This document shows positions 1-7,810 of a DNA stretch of 42,470 nucleotides, in pieces (the first letter of the stretch is position 1; the number at the start of each line of letters is the position of its first letter). Location: contig NZ_JALOBS010000038.1 of the NCBI RefSeq assembly GCF_023228165.1, forward strand, positions 1 to 42,470, written 5' to 3'. A program made the translations under genes and the position numbers. The DNA comes from Methylomonas sp. Its GTDB lineage: Bacteria; Pseudomonadota; Gammaproteobacteria; Methylococcales; Methylomonadaceae. Under the pieces are notes generated by a model that worked only from the letters and a program-made list of their open reading frames with translations, searched no databases and was not told the DNA's origin.

Positions 1-72
1 CCCGACACCAACGAACCACTTAAACACCGCCGCATCGCCCCGAGACTCCGTCAACCAAAACCAGTCAACCCC

Positions 73-107
73 GAAGAGCCGCCCATTATACGGCCTCTTT
101 CTTTCTC
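73..107 (+). terminator. Possible terminator hairpin
   Basis: An imperfect stem (AAGAGCCG against CGGCCTCTT, with one bulged base) is followed by a pyrimidine-rich run, CTTTCTTTCTC. It could end a plus-strand transcript entering from the left edge. The pairing is short and the tail is not a pure T run. Otherwise positions 1-191 hold no recognisable gene. Confidence 0.25.
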
Positions 108-191
108 GTCAAGCAGTTATTTTCTGAAAACGCGGAAAAAACACATCAACCTACTTAGCTTATTGATGTAACGTGAATTTTTCTTTTTTGT

Positions 192-1094
192 TCAATCGAT
201 TTTCGACCGCTTGGCCCGGGGATGCGCCTTATCGTATACATTGGCCAAATGCTGAAAATCCAAATGGGTATAAATCTGGGTTGTGCTGACATCCGCGTGT
301 CCGAGCAATTCCTGCACGGCGCGTATATCCTGACTGGATTCCAGCAAATGACTGGCAAACGAATGCCTTAACATATGCGGATGGATCTGTTCGGCCAAAC
401 CATTTTTACGACACCATTTTTCCAAGCGCAACTGCACGCTGCGCTGACCCAACCGCGCTCCACGCGCCGAAACAAATAAAGCTGGAGACTCGCAATCCGG
501 CCGATAAGCCATCCATTGCTGAATTGCCTTGATTGCTTTCGATCCAACCGGCACCTGTCTTTGTTTTCCGCCCTTACCGTGCCGCACCCTTAAAAACCCA
601 TCCGACATACTCAAATCAGCATTATCAAGCATGACCAACTCGCTCAATCTGAGACCGGACGAATAGAATAATTCGAACATAGCCAAATCGCGGATTTCCA
701 AAACGGAGTCCGGCTTGGCGTTTAATATGCCCGCAACCTGATCGACATCCAAGGTTTTTGGCAATTTTTTGCTTACTTTAGGTGCTTGTACACCTTGAGC
801 AGGATTTTGATCGACTAACTGTTTTTTTAACAAAAACCTAAAAAAACTTCGAATTGCCGCCAATTCACGCTGTATTGACTTTGCGCCTATACCGGATTTA
901 TGTCTGGCGGCAACATACTGCCTGATATCTGTATTTGTTAAAAGCCGCCAACTACTTAAATCCCTCTCAGCACAAAACTTTTGCAAACGCACCAAATCAC
1001 GACTGTAATTAGCCAAGGTATGTCCGGAAGCCCATTTCTCGCCGCGCATATAATCCAAAAACATTGCTATGGATTGCCGGGCTTCATTTACCAT
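192..1094 (-). CDS. xerC: Tyrosine recombinase XerC
   Basis: Site-specific tyrosine recombinase that, with XerD, resolves chromosome dimers at dif during division. The protein is 300 residues, the normal XerC length. The N-terminal SAM-like core-binding domain covers about residues 5-90 and the catalytic domain about 110-290. The full catalytic set is visible: R149 (SSGLRLSEL), K174 (GKGGK), H240 and R243 (HMLRHSF), H266 (LGHADVS) and the nucleophile Y275 (TQIYTH). This numbering is almost identical to that of E. coli XerC. It is the last gene of the lptM-lysA-dapF-DUF484-xerC operon and starts two bases after the DUF484 stop. The same order occurs in many gammaproteobacteria, and together with the matching residues it makes XerC much likelier than XerD or an integrase. 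Confidence 0.97.
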   Translation of the reverse strand: MVNEARQSIAMFLDYMRGEKWASGHTLANYSRDLVRLQKFCAERDLSSWRLLTNTDIRQYVAARHKSGIGAKSIQRELAAIRSFFRFLLKKQLVDQNPAQGVQAPKVSKKLPKTLDVDQVAGILNAKPDSVLEIRDLAMFELFYSSGLRLSELVMLDNADLSMSDGFLRVRHGKGGKQRQVPVGSKAIKAIQQWMAYRPDCESPALFVSARGARLGQRSVQLRLEKWCRKNGLAEQIHPHMLRHSFASHLLESSQDIRAVQELLGHADVSTTQIYTHLDFQHLANVYDKAHPRAKRSKID

Positions 1095-1096
1095 GT

Positions 1097-1786
1097 CTAT
1101 TCCAAGTTTTGCAATAAAGAAATCAAACGCGTACCGACAATTTCACCCATCTGAGTCAGGAACACGCTTCCCATACTGTAATGAAACCGCCCCTCGTCTC
1201 GGCTGCCTATCGCCAGCAGGCCATCTAACTGTGTGTATAGCATGGGAATAATTGCGCACGAACGAACCTCGGCAGCTGCCTCGCCAAACAAAAACTGCGC
1301 TTGCGCTAATGTTGGTCGCCCGCACCTGGGCTGATGCCCCGATAATTCGCTTGAAAAATGCCCTAGACTCTTATCATCCGGATTCACAAACAGGTTGTTT
1401 AACGGCGAATCAGATTTTAGTTTGATAATCTTGACTGCCACGAAATCAGTTAAAAAGCTCTCTGCCAGCACTTCATTTAAATTAGCAATGGCCTCTTGCA
1501 ATGAAGCAGCTTCCAGCATCGCCAATGTCAGCTCATGCATACGCTTAAAAGCCGCATCATTTTCGCGGGCTATATCAATCAGCGCAGTTAACTGATTCTC
1601 CTGTTCCTGATGCTTGGCCCTAAAAAGATCAAGCTGTTTAGCGATTAAGGAAATTGCATTTCCGCTGGGGTGCGGAATCAACATCTGCTCAAGCAAGCCT
1701 AAATGATTCTTAAAAAATCCCGGATGTTGCTGTAAATAGTCGACAATTTGCTGTTCGGCTAATTGCTCTTGCTGCTGCTCATTCAT
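1097..1786 (-). CDS. DUF484 family protein
   Basis: A 229-residue cytoplasmic protein of the DUF484 family, found between dapF and xerC in many gammaproteobacteria. Its biochemical role is unknown. The N-terminus (MNEQQQEQLAEQQIVDYL, then QQHPGFF) is the family signature. A central helical stretch, about residues 55-110, looks coiled-coil-like, and the C-terminal half resembles a GAF-type sensory fold. The frame stays open upstream to 1858, but the ATG at 1784-1786 is chosen because it overlaps the dapF stop by four bases (ATGA) and puts the family motif at the start; the extension would lie inside dapF. Translational coupling with dapF is likely. Confidence 0.9.
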   Translation of the reverse strand: MNEQQQEQLAEQQIVDYLQQHPGFFKNHLGLLEQMLIPHPSGNAISLIAKQLDLFRAKHQEQENQLTALIDIARENDAAFKRMHELTLAMLEAASLQEAIANLNEVLAESFLTDFVAVKIIKLKSDSPLNNLFVNPDDKSLGHFSSELSGHQPRCGRPTLAQAQFLFGEAAAEVRSCAIIPMLYTQLDGLLAIGSRDEGRFHYSMGSVFLTQMGEIVGTRLISLLQNLE

Positions 1787-2613
1787 ATCCGTATTTGTCC
1801 CTCGTAAACCGACACCGCCGGACCACTCATAAAAACCGGTTGCCCGCGACCGCCCCATTCAATCAATAAATCTCCGCCGGGCAAGCCAACAGACACACTA
1901 CTATCGAGCAAACCCTGCTCAATCCCGGCCACTACAGCCGCACAAGCACCGCTGCCACAGGCTAATGTTTCAGCGGCGCCGCGCTCGTATACCCTTAGCT
2001 TAATCTGCCGCCGATTCACAATCTGCATGAAGCCTACATTAACTCTTTCAGGAAAAAGCTGATGCCGCTCTAACTGCGCACCCACGACCTCCAGGGGCGC
2101 GTTGCTCACATCAACCACCTGAATCACCGCATGAGGGTTACCCATGGATACCGCGGCAAATTTGATAACGCTACCATCGAGCTCCACAGGGTACAGCAAT
2201 GCTTCATCCTCCATTAACAGCGGAACTTGCGCAGGAGCATGCTTTGGCGCGCCCATATTGACCGTCACTAGGCCATCCGCAATAAAGCGTAGCAGCAGCG
2301 GTCCGGCATCGGTATCAACCGTAACCTCATCTTTGTCGGTTAATTTTTTATCCCGAACAAACCGCGCAAAGCAGCGCGCACCGTTGCCACATTGAGCAAC
2401 CTCGCCACCATCGGCATTAAAAATCCGGTATTTAAAATCAGCATTCTCTCTAACCGGCCTTTCCACCAATAAAAGCTGATCACAGCCTACGCCAAAATGA
2501 CGATCCGCAATAAAACGAATTTGCTCGGCGGTTAAATGAATGACTTGATTGATGGCATCAATAACCACAAAGTCATTACCTAACCCATGCATTTTTGTGA
2601 AATTAATGATCAT
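1783..2613 (-). CDS. dapF: Diaminopimelate epimerase
   Basis: Converts LL-diaminopimelate to the meso form used for lysine and peptidoglycan synthesis; a PLP-independent epimerase. Length is 276 residues, normal for the family. Both active-site cysteines are present in their motifs: C75 in AQCGNGARCFARF and C219 in ACGSGACAA. The N-terminal MHGLGNDFVV motif and the GNPHAV motif near residue 158 are also intact. It starts two bases after the lysA stop and overlaps DUF484 by four bases, so these genes are almost certainly cotranscribed. Standing next to lysA, it covers the last two steps to lysine. Confidence 0.98.
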   Translation of the reverse strand: MIINFTKMHGLGNDFVVIDAINQVIHLTAEQIRFIADRHFGVGCDQLLLVERPVRENADFKYRIFNADGGEVAQCGNGARCFARFVRDKKLTDKDEVTVDTDAGPLLLRFIADGLVTVNMGAPKHAPAQVPLLMEDEALLYPVELDGSVIKFAAVSMGNPHAVIQVVDVSNAPLEVVGAQLERHQLFPERVNVGFMQIVNRRQIKLRVYERGAAETLACGSGACAAVVAGIEQGLLDSSVSVGLPGGDLLIEWGGRGQPVFMSGPAVSVYEGQIRI

Positions 2614-2615
2614 AT

Positions 2616-3866
2616 TTAGACCGGCAACAGCTTTTCACCAGCCCACAACTGCTCGAAGCTCTCCCTGTCCCTAACTAAGTTGACATGCACTCCATCTACC
2701 ATAACTTCTGCCGGACGTGGTCGCGAATTGTAATTTGAGCTCATGGTAAACCCATAAGCACCCGCCGACCGTATGGCTAGCAAATCGCCAGGCCTAATTT
2801 TCAATTCCCTGTTCTTCCCCAGAAAGTCTCCGGTTTCGCATACCGGCCCGACAATATCCCAGGTCAACGGCTCCGCAATACTGTCCGTGTCAGTCGGAAT
2901 AATTTCCTGCCAGGCACCGTACAATGACGGCCGGACCAAATCATTCATCGCCGCATCGACAATCGCAAAATTTTTGCCCGCCGTCGGCTTCAGGTATTCC
3001 ACTTTAGTCAGCAAAATCCCGGCATTTCCGACAATGGCGCGCCCTGGTTCCAACAAAATCTCGAAGCTCCTGCCCGCCAATTTAGCCAAGAGAGCCGATA
3101 CATATTCAGCAGGCAGCGGCGGCCGCTCGTCTCGATAGCAGATCCCCAAACCACCACCCAAGTCCAGGTGATGCAAGCTTATTCCTTCTGAGCGTAGCTG
3201 ATCGACCAATACCAACACCCTATCCATGGCATCCAGAAAAGGTGCGGTTTCAGTCAATTGCGAGCCGATATGGCAGTCGATACCCACTATTTTTATATGA
3301 GGCATTTGCGCGGCGCGGCGGTATTCATGGATAGCCGACTGTATGTCGACGCCGAATTTGTTTTCCTTGAGTCCGGTGGAAATATAAGGATGGGTTTTGG
3401 CATCGACATCCGGATTCACTCTAAAGGATACCGGCGCTATAACACCTAATTCTCCGGCCAAGCGATTGATTCTATCCAGCTCACCACTAACTTCTACATT
3501 AAAACAGCGAATACCAACCCGTAATGCCGCCCGAATTTCGTCCTCGCGTTTACCGACACCGGAGAACACAATTTTTTCAGGCATGCCGCCGGCCGCCAAT
3601 ACCCGCTGCATTTCGCCCATCGAAACAATATCAAAACCCGAACCCAAGCGAGCCAACACGTTTAGAACAGCTAGATTGGAATTAGCTTTGACGGCATAGC
3701 AAATCAAATGCGGATATCCGTTAAATGCATCATCAAATGCGTGCCAGTGACGTTCTAACGTGGCCCGGGAATAAACATAACAAGGTGTGCCGAATTTTGC
3801 AGCAATATCTTCAACAGCACGATCTTCGGCAAACAACTTAGTTTGTCGATAATTAAAAAAATCCAT
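2616..3866 (-). CDS. lysA: Diaminopimelate decarboxylase
   Basis: PLP-dependent decarboxylation of meso-diaminopimelate to L-lysine. The 416-residue length is typical of fold-III LysA. The PLP-binding lysine is K60 (CYAVKANSN). The HIGSQ motif lies near residue 199, the glycine-rich phosphate-binding loop (DLGGGLG) near 235, the EPGR motif near 273, and the CETGDFLG motif supplies C343, which contributes to the partner active site in the dimer. The start is ATG at 3864-3866, two bases after the lptM stop. It belongs to the lptM-lysA-dapF-DUF484-xerC operon. Confidence 0.98.
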   Translation of the reverse strand: MDFFNYRQTKLFAEDRAVEDIAAKFGTPCYVYSRATLERHWHAFDDAFNGYPHLICYAVKANSNLAVLNVLARLGSGFDIVSMGEMQRVLAAGGMPEKIVFSGVGKREDEIRAALRVGIRCFNVEVSGELDRINRLAGELGVIAPVSFRVNPDVDAKTHPYISTGLKENKFGVDIQSAIHEYRRAAQMPHIKIVGIDCHIGSQLTETAPFLDAMDRVLVLVDQLRSEGISLHHLDLGGGLGICYRDERPPLPAEYVSALLAKLAGRSFEILLEPGRAIVGNAGILLTKVEYLKPTAGKNFAIVDAAMNDLVRPSLYGAWQEIIPTDTDSIAEPLTWDIVGPVCETGDFLGKNRELKIRPGDLLAIRSAGAYGFTMSSNYNSRPRPAEVMVDGVHVNLVRDRESFEQLWAGEKLLPV

Positions 3867-3868
3867 GA

Positions 3869-4006
3869 TTATTGTTCTTCGTCGGGCGATTGTTTAGGAA
3901 CGTAAACGGGAGGCTGACTATCGGGCAAGTACAGAGGACCAGTTTGGCCACAGGCCTGCATAAACACAGCCAATGAAACCAGGAAAAGTAGTGTGTTGAC
4001 TCTCAT
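3869..4006 (-). CDS. lptM: LptM (YifL) family small lipoprotein
   Basis: A 45-residue lipoprotein. The signal segment (residues 2-18) ends at a lipobox-like FMQAC with lipidated C19, followed at once by GQTGPLYLP. The CGQxGPLYLP signature is the hallmark of LptM/YifL, which assists maturation of the LptD-LptE lipopolysaccharide translocon at the outer membrane. The ATG at 4004-4006 gives a signal peptide of normal size; the longer reading frame to 4066 does not. The gene leads the lysA-dapF operon, a common arrangement. The residue three before the cysteine is Met, slightly off consensus for a lipobox. Confidence 0.88.
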   Translation of the reverse strand: MRVNTLLFLVSLAVFMQACGQTGPLYLPDSQPPVYVPKQSPDEEQ

Positions 4007-4056
4007 AACTACGGCAATCATCCAAAACGCGGAAAGCTCCGCAATAAAGTTTTGGA

Positions 4057-4065
4057 AATATAGCA
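4057..4065 (-). promoter_or_regulatory. Extended -10 promoter for lptM-lysA-dapF operon
   Basis: Read on the minus strand this is TGCTATATT, an extended -10 element (TGn plus TATATT) about 50 bases ahead of the lptM start. No good -35 hexamer lies 17 bases further upstream, which is acceptable for extended -10 promoters. A motif match only. Confidence 0.4.
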
Positions 4066-4182
4066 CAGACCGCGCACTAAAAGCATGACCCAGAGCCCCG
4101 TAAAGACATGTTGCAGCCTTATCATGCCGCTAAAACAATACCCTCATTTTAAATACAGCCATTTTTTTAAAGTACTGAAACA

Positions 4183-4716
4183 TTACGATTCCTCGCCCGA
4201 ATCATCCATATATTCCACTTCAACTTCCGCCAACCCTTTAACACCTAATTGTTTTGCCGCAGCACGCGATAAATCGATCAGCCTATTTTTGTGAAAAGGG
4301 CCTCGATCGTTAACCGTCACCACAATAGATCGCCCATTTTTTATATTGGTTACTTTTACCTTGCACGGCAAAGGCAAGGTTTTGTGCGCGGCGGTCAATC
4401 GATTAGGATTGAACCGACTGCCCATTGCTGTCAGGTTACCTGATTCGGCACCATACCAAGAAGCAACGCCACGCATACGATATCCCTCCGCCGATAACAG
4501 GGGATAATATGTTTTACCGTTAATGGTATAGGGCTTGTTATAGGCCGCTTGACTATCGTAACCAGGCGTTTCCGCTCGATCCGGAATGGGCGGTTTCGGC
4601 GCATCGGAAGCACACCCCACCATCAAAATAATCAGTAAAATTTGCGGAATCAGGCGACTCAATAAGCCAGCAAAACGCCGCCAGTTCGCGCCTTCACCAA
4701 GAAATGTTTTCGTCAT
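4183..4716 (-). CDS. rlpA: RlpA-like septal lipoprotein (double-psi beta-barrel)
   Basis: Lytic transglycosylase-type lipoprotein acting on peptidoglycan lacking stem peptides, usually at the division septum. The 177-residue protein has a signal peptide ending in the lipobox LMVGC (C36) and then a double-psi beta-barrel domain from about residue 80 to 170. Family motifs are GVASWYG, LTAAHKTLP and VTVNDRGPF, the latter two carrying the His and Asp used in catalysis. There is no C-terminal SPOR domain, so this is the short form. The ATG at 4714-4716 is preceded by AGGAG at good spacing, which decides it over the longer frame to 4770. The gene is transcribed toward lptM with about 175 bases between. 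Confidence 0.9.
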   Translation of the reverse strand: MTKTFLGEGANWRRFAGLLSRLIPQILLIILMVGCASDAPKPPIPDRAETPGYDSQAAYNKPYTINGKTYYPLLSAEGYRMRGVASWYGAESGNLTAMGSRFNPNRLTAAHKTLPLPCKVKVTNIKNGRSIVVTVNDRGPFHKNRLIDLSRAAAKQLGVKGLAEVEVEYMDDSGEES

Positions 4717-4900
4717 GGCGTAGCTCCTATGCCTAAGGATTGATATGTTTTTGAAGCAATGCCCGATCAATCTGACAAGCCAAACTTAACCGTCCATTAA
4801 CTCCGCCGGTCGATTGTATAGGTACTCGGCTAATTGTTCGCCTGGATTAGCGGTTTTTGGGTTCAGCGTTTCAAACTCGGCCAGTCACGACGCGATTGGT

Positions 4901-4906
4901 TATAAT
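4901..4906 (+). promoter_or_regulatory. Candidate -10 box for ndh
   Basis: A perfect TATAAT stands 82 bases before the ndh start in the divergent rlpA/ndh gap (4717-4987). No convincing -35 hexamer is visible at 16-18 bases upstream, so activator dependence is possible. The rest of the gap shows nothing recognisable. Confidence 0.35.
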
Positions 4907-4987
4907 GCCCGCCATGGAAATCAACAATAATAATGGACAATTTTTTATGCGCCTCAAGCGCCCGCCATCTTAAGGGGAAAGTACGAC

Positions 4988-6289
4988 ATGGCTGATGACA
5001 TACACAAGATCCTGATTATCGGCGGAGGCGCTGCCGGCCTGGAATTAGCAACCCGTCTTGGTCAACAATTGGGCAAAACCGGCCTTGCGGAAGTTACCCT
5101 GCTGGATGCCGCATCCACGCATATATGGAAACCGCTGCTCCATGAAGTGGCTTCAGGTACCTTGGCGGAAGCTGAAGAAGTCGAATACTTGGCCCAAGCT
5201 CACCGCAACCATTTCCGCTTTCTGTTTGGCAGAATGGAAGGCCTGAATCGCGAAGCCAAGGAAATCATCGTCAGCCCCATCACCAATAAGCAAGGCGTCG
5301 AACTGATCCCGAGGCGCATCTTTAAATACGACACGTTGGTGATGTCGGTAGGCAGTGTCAGCAATACCTTCGGCATCAACGGCGTCGATCAAAACTGCAT
5401 GTTCATCGACACCACCGCTCAGGCTTATCGCTTCCAAAAACAACTGGTCGAGACTTACTACATCCAATCGTACGCCAGTCAAAGCCATCAAAGAGACAAG
5501 CCTTTATCGATCGTGATCGTCGGCGCCGGCGCCACCGGTGTGGAATTATCGGCCGAGCTGCACGAAGTAACCAAATTACTGGCGACTTACGGCTTGGAAG
5601 GCTCAATCAAGGTCAATATCACCATCATCGAAGCCGCTAACCAGTTACTACCGGCCTTGCCGCCGCGACTGTCGCAAGCAACCCAGGAACAGCTGGTTAA
5701 ACTGGGCATCAATTTGAAATTGGGCCGCCGAGTTACCGAAGTGACAGCGACCGCCGTGCACACTCATGACGGCGAAGTATTCGACGCGGACCTGAAAGTC
5801 TGGGCGGCCGGCATCAAAGCGCCGGACTGGATGAAAAACCTGGACGGCTTGGAAACCAATCATATCAACCAGTTGGTGGTCGATCAGACACTCAAAACTA
5901 GCGACGACAATATTTTCGCGATCGGCGATTGCGCTGCTTGCCAGTGGGTCGGTCATGGCGGCAACGTGCCACCGCGTGCCCAGGCCGCCCATCAACAAGC
6001 CTCGACCGTAGCGAAAACTATCGTCAACCGCCTGAAAAGCAAGCCGGCGGTACCGTTTGTTTATCACGATTACGGCTCGTTGGTGTCGTTGGGCAAATTC
6101 AGCACGGTCGGCAGCTTAATGGGCAGCCTGATGGGTACAGTTAGTATCGGCGGCTTTATTGCGTACGTAGTGTATTTGTCCTTATATAAGATGCATCAAG
6201 TTGCCATCCACGGCTATTTCCGTACCGCGATGCTGACACTGTCCAACCTGTTTCGGCGCAGTACCCACGCTAAAATCAAAATGCACTAA
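4988..6289 (+). CDS. ndh: Type II NADH:quinone dehydrogenase (NDH-2)
   Basis: Single-subunit, non-proton-pumping NADH dehydrogenase passing electrons to quinone at the inner face of the membrane. The protein is 433 residues. An FAD-binding Rossmann motif (IGGGAAGLE) lies at about residue 11, the NAD(H)-binding motif (IVGAGATGVELSAEL) at about 177-191, and the second FAD motif (IFAIGDCAAC) near 307. The C-terminal 60 residues contain a glycine-rich hydrophobic stretch followed by basic residues, as expected for the amphipathic membrane anchor. An AAGGGG ribosome site precedes the ATG. The next gene starts 24 bases downstream and is probably cotranscribed. A general pyridine nucleotide-disulfide oxidoreductase is the fallback name. 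Confidence 0.92.
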   Translation: MADDIHKILIIGGGAAGLELATRLGQQLGKTGLAEVTLLDAASTHIWKPLLHEVASGTLAEAEEVEYLAQAHRNHFRFLFGRMEGLNREAKEIIVSPITNKQGVELIPRRIFKYDTLVMSVGSVSNTFGINGVDQNCMFIDTTAQAYRFQKQLVETYYIQSYASQSHQRDKPLSIVIVGAGATGVELSAELHEVTKLLATYGLEGSIKVNITIIEAANQLLPALPPRLSQATQEQLVKLGINLKLGRRVTEVTATAVHTHDGEVFDADLKVWAAGIKAPDWMKNLDGLETNHINQLVVDQTLKTSDDNIFAIGDCAACQWVGHGGNVPPRAQAAHQQASTVAKTIVNRLKSKPAVPFVYHDYGSLVSLGKFSTVGSLMGSLMGTVSIGGFIAYVVYLSLYKMHQVAIHGYFRTAMLTLSNLFRRSTHAKIKMH

Positions 6290-6313
6290 CTTTAAACCCA
6301 AAGAGACAACTGA

Positions 6314-6835
6314 ATGTTAGAAATAGAATACGAATTCCGCGAGAAAGATCTGGTCCACTTTAACGAATTAAGGCTGGCCAACGATCCGGTAATGCAGAAA
6401 AAAATCCGCCAGAATCGCTTATTGGTACCCGGCGTCATGCTGGTATTCGGCCTGTTTTACTATGTTTACTACGTCGACATGATGACCACCGCCTACATCA
6501 CATTACTGGCGGTGGGCTGGGGTATTGCCTCCCCGTTTATCATGAAAATCGATCTGCGCCGACAATTTTTCGACAAATATACCGAGGCGGAAAAAAAAGC
6601 CATGTACGGCATCCATCAGTTAAAGATAGAACCCGAACATTTGCTGGAAAAATCACCCGGAGGCAAACATAAAACCCCCTGGAGCGACATGCTGCGCGTG
6701 GAAAGACATAAAGAATATGTCTACATCTACGTCGACATTGATGCCGCTATTGTCATTCCGCGCGAGACAGTCAAAAGTGGCGATCTGAAAGCGTTCGCCA
6801 AACAGGTGGAAAGCATGATCGATCGGTTAGGTTAA
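6314..6835 (+). CDS. YcxB-like membrane protein
   Basis: A 173-residue protein with two adjacent membrane segments at about residues 37-56 and 58-78, flanked by soluble ends. The C-terminal half (about 95-165) contains the pattern TPWSDMLRVERHKEYVYIYV, then an I-PRE motif, characteristic of the YcxB-like C-terminal domain. No function is established for the family. It follows ndh by 24 bases with a weak GAGA ribosome site, so it may belong to the same transcript. Its 3' end overlaps the convergent DUF6316-like gene by nine bases. Confidence 0.75.
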   Translation: MLEIEYEFREKDLVHFNELRLANDPVMQKKIRQNRLLVPGVMLVFGLFYYVYYVDMMTTAYITLLAVGWGIASPFIMKIDLRRQFFDKYTEAEKKAMYGIHQLKIEPEHLLEKSPGGKHKTPWSDMLRVERHKEYVYIYVDIDAAIVIPRETVKSGDLKAFAKQVESMIDRLG

Positions 6836-7009
6836 AACGCCGTCACGCCTCTGAATATATAACCGACAGGCATCGACACAATCCGCTTTGGTTTTGAATG
6901 GCCCATTGATTTTGTCCACGGTATAAAACCACCAACCCTGTTCATTCACAAAATAGCGGTCTTGCGGTTTGAATAACGGGTTGTGGGGTTTTTGGGTCCT
7001 CTGGATCAT
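6827..7009 (-). CDS. DUF6316-like small protein
   Basis: A 60-residue soluble protein without signal or membrane segment. It contains DRYFVNEQGWWFYTV and NGPFKTKADC, the pattern of small gammaproteobacterial DUF6316 proteins (an aromatic-rich strand pair followed by GPF and a helix). Function unknown. It overlaps the end of the YcxB-like gene in convergent orientation and diverges from the flgO-like gene. The motif pattern makes it likelier than a chance frame, but the evidence is limited to this resemblance. Confidence 0.6.
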   Translation of the reverse strand: MIQRTQKPHNPLFKPQDRYFVNEQGWWFYTVDKINGPFKTKADCVDACRLYIQRRDGVLT

Positions 7010-7077
7010 ATATTCATTTTAGCAAGCTTTGACAGCGCGCAGCAGGTTGGGTTTGCTCTGCTACACTACAAACAGCA

Positions 7078-7106
7078 TTGACTATCCAGCTAGTTTAAGT
7101 TCTAAA
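7078..7106 (+). promoter_or_regulatory. Sigma-70 promoter for flgO-like gene
   Basis: TTGACT (7078-7083), a 17-base spacer and TCTAAA (7101-7106) give matches of 5/6 and 4/6 to the consensus. Transcription would start near 7113, followed by the ribosome site AAGGAG at 7122-7127, just ahead of the ATG at 7135. Confidence 0.5.
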
Positions 7107-7134
7107 TACCCACACTTTTAAAAGGAGATGCCTC

Positions 7135-7686
7135 ATGAACAAAAAACCAATAATTGTTTCCTCGCTATTGGCGTTAACCCTGCTCGGCGGCTGCAGCTCA
7201 TATTACCGCTACCAAAGCGAAGTGAAAGACGACGACTTGGTGGAAGTCAGTTACGAAGCGGTCGAACAATTGTTGCAACACCTGAAACAACCTTTGCCTA
7301 AAGGTAATCTGGTTGTAATCAATTCATTAGTCAACGTCGGTGATTTGGGGCAATCCATGCCATTTGGCCGTATCGTCTCCGATCAGATTTCTTCCGCCAT
7401 CCATCGAAGCGGTTATCGGGTAATGGGCATGGAACTACCAACCGAAATTTTCAGCAAAAACGAAGCAGGCATTTTGGAATTGCCGGAAAAAACCAAACAA
7501 GCTTTGGATAATGTGCATGCGGATGCGCTGGTTATCGGTACCTATGCTGCCGGGCGCAAAAATGTTTATGTTTCCTTACGCATAGTAGATATTGCCAATC
7601 AAAACATTATCTCCACCACGGATTACTCCATTCCGATGGGCCCGGACGCCAGGGTTATGGCCTTACCTCCCGAGCCCAAGCAATAA
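7135..7686 (+). CDS. FlgO-family outer membrane lipoprotein
   Basis: A 183-residue lipoprotein. The signal peptide ends in LLGGC (C20), followed by a FlgO-type domain (about residues 38-165). Recognisable elements are VVINSLVNVGDL, PFGRIVSDQISSAI, a GYRVMGMEL segment and VIGTYAAGRKNVYVSLRIVD. FlgO was described in Vibrio as an outer-membrane lipoprotein needed for normal motility; many relatives lie outside flagellar loci. A strong ribosome site (AAGGAG) precedes the start. No other flagellar gene is adjacent, although fliW lies about 7 kb downstream. The role in motility is inferred from the family only. Confidence 0.8.
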   Translation: MNKKPIIVSSLLALTLLGGCSSYYRYQSEVKDDDLVEVSYEAVEQLLQHLKQPLPKGNLVVINSLVNVGDLGQSMPFGRIVSDQISSAIHRSGYRVMGMELPTEIFSKNEAGILELPEKTKQALDNVHADALVIGTYAAGRKNVYVSLRIVDIANQNIISTTDYSIPMGPDARVMALPPEPKQ

Positions 7687-7690
7687 TCCC

Positions 7691-7760
7691 ATTTTGATAG
7701 CGAGTGCATGCATTGCTGGTCCGCTTGCCATCCGCCTCTCCCTAGGCGGATTATCAAAAT
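7691..7760 (+). terminator. Nested hairpin after the flgO-like gene
   Basis: An outer 9-base stem (ATTTTGATA at 7691-7699 with TATCAAAAT at 7752-7760) encloses a hairpin of ATCCGCC (7730-7736) and GGCGGAT (7745-7751) with an 8-base loop. A short TTATTTT run follows at about 7766. It starts five bases after the flgO-like stop codon, so a terminator is the simplest reading. Confidence 0.45.
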
Positions 7761-7810
7761 CAGGCTTATTTTAATAACTGCGGCATCATTATTGCTGCTG
7801 GGCGTAAACC

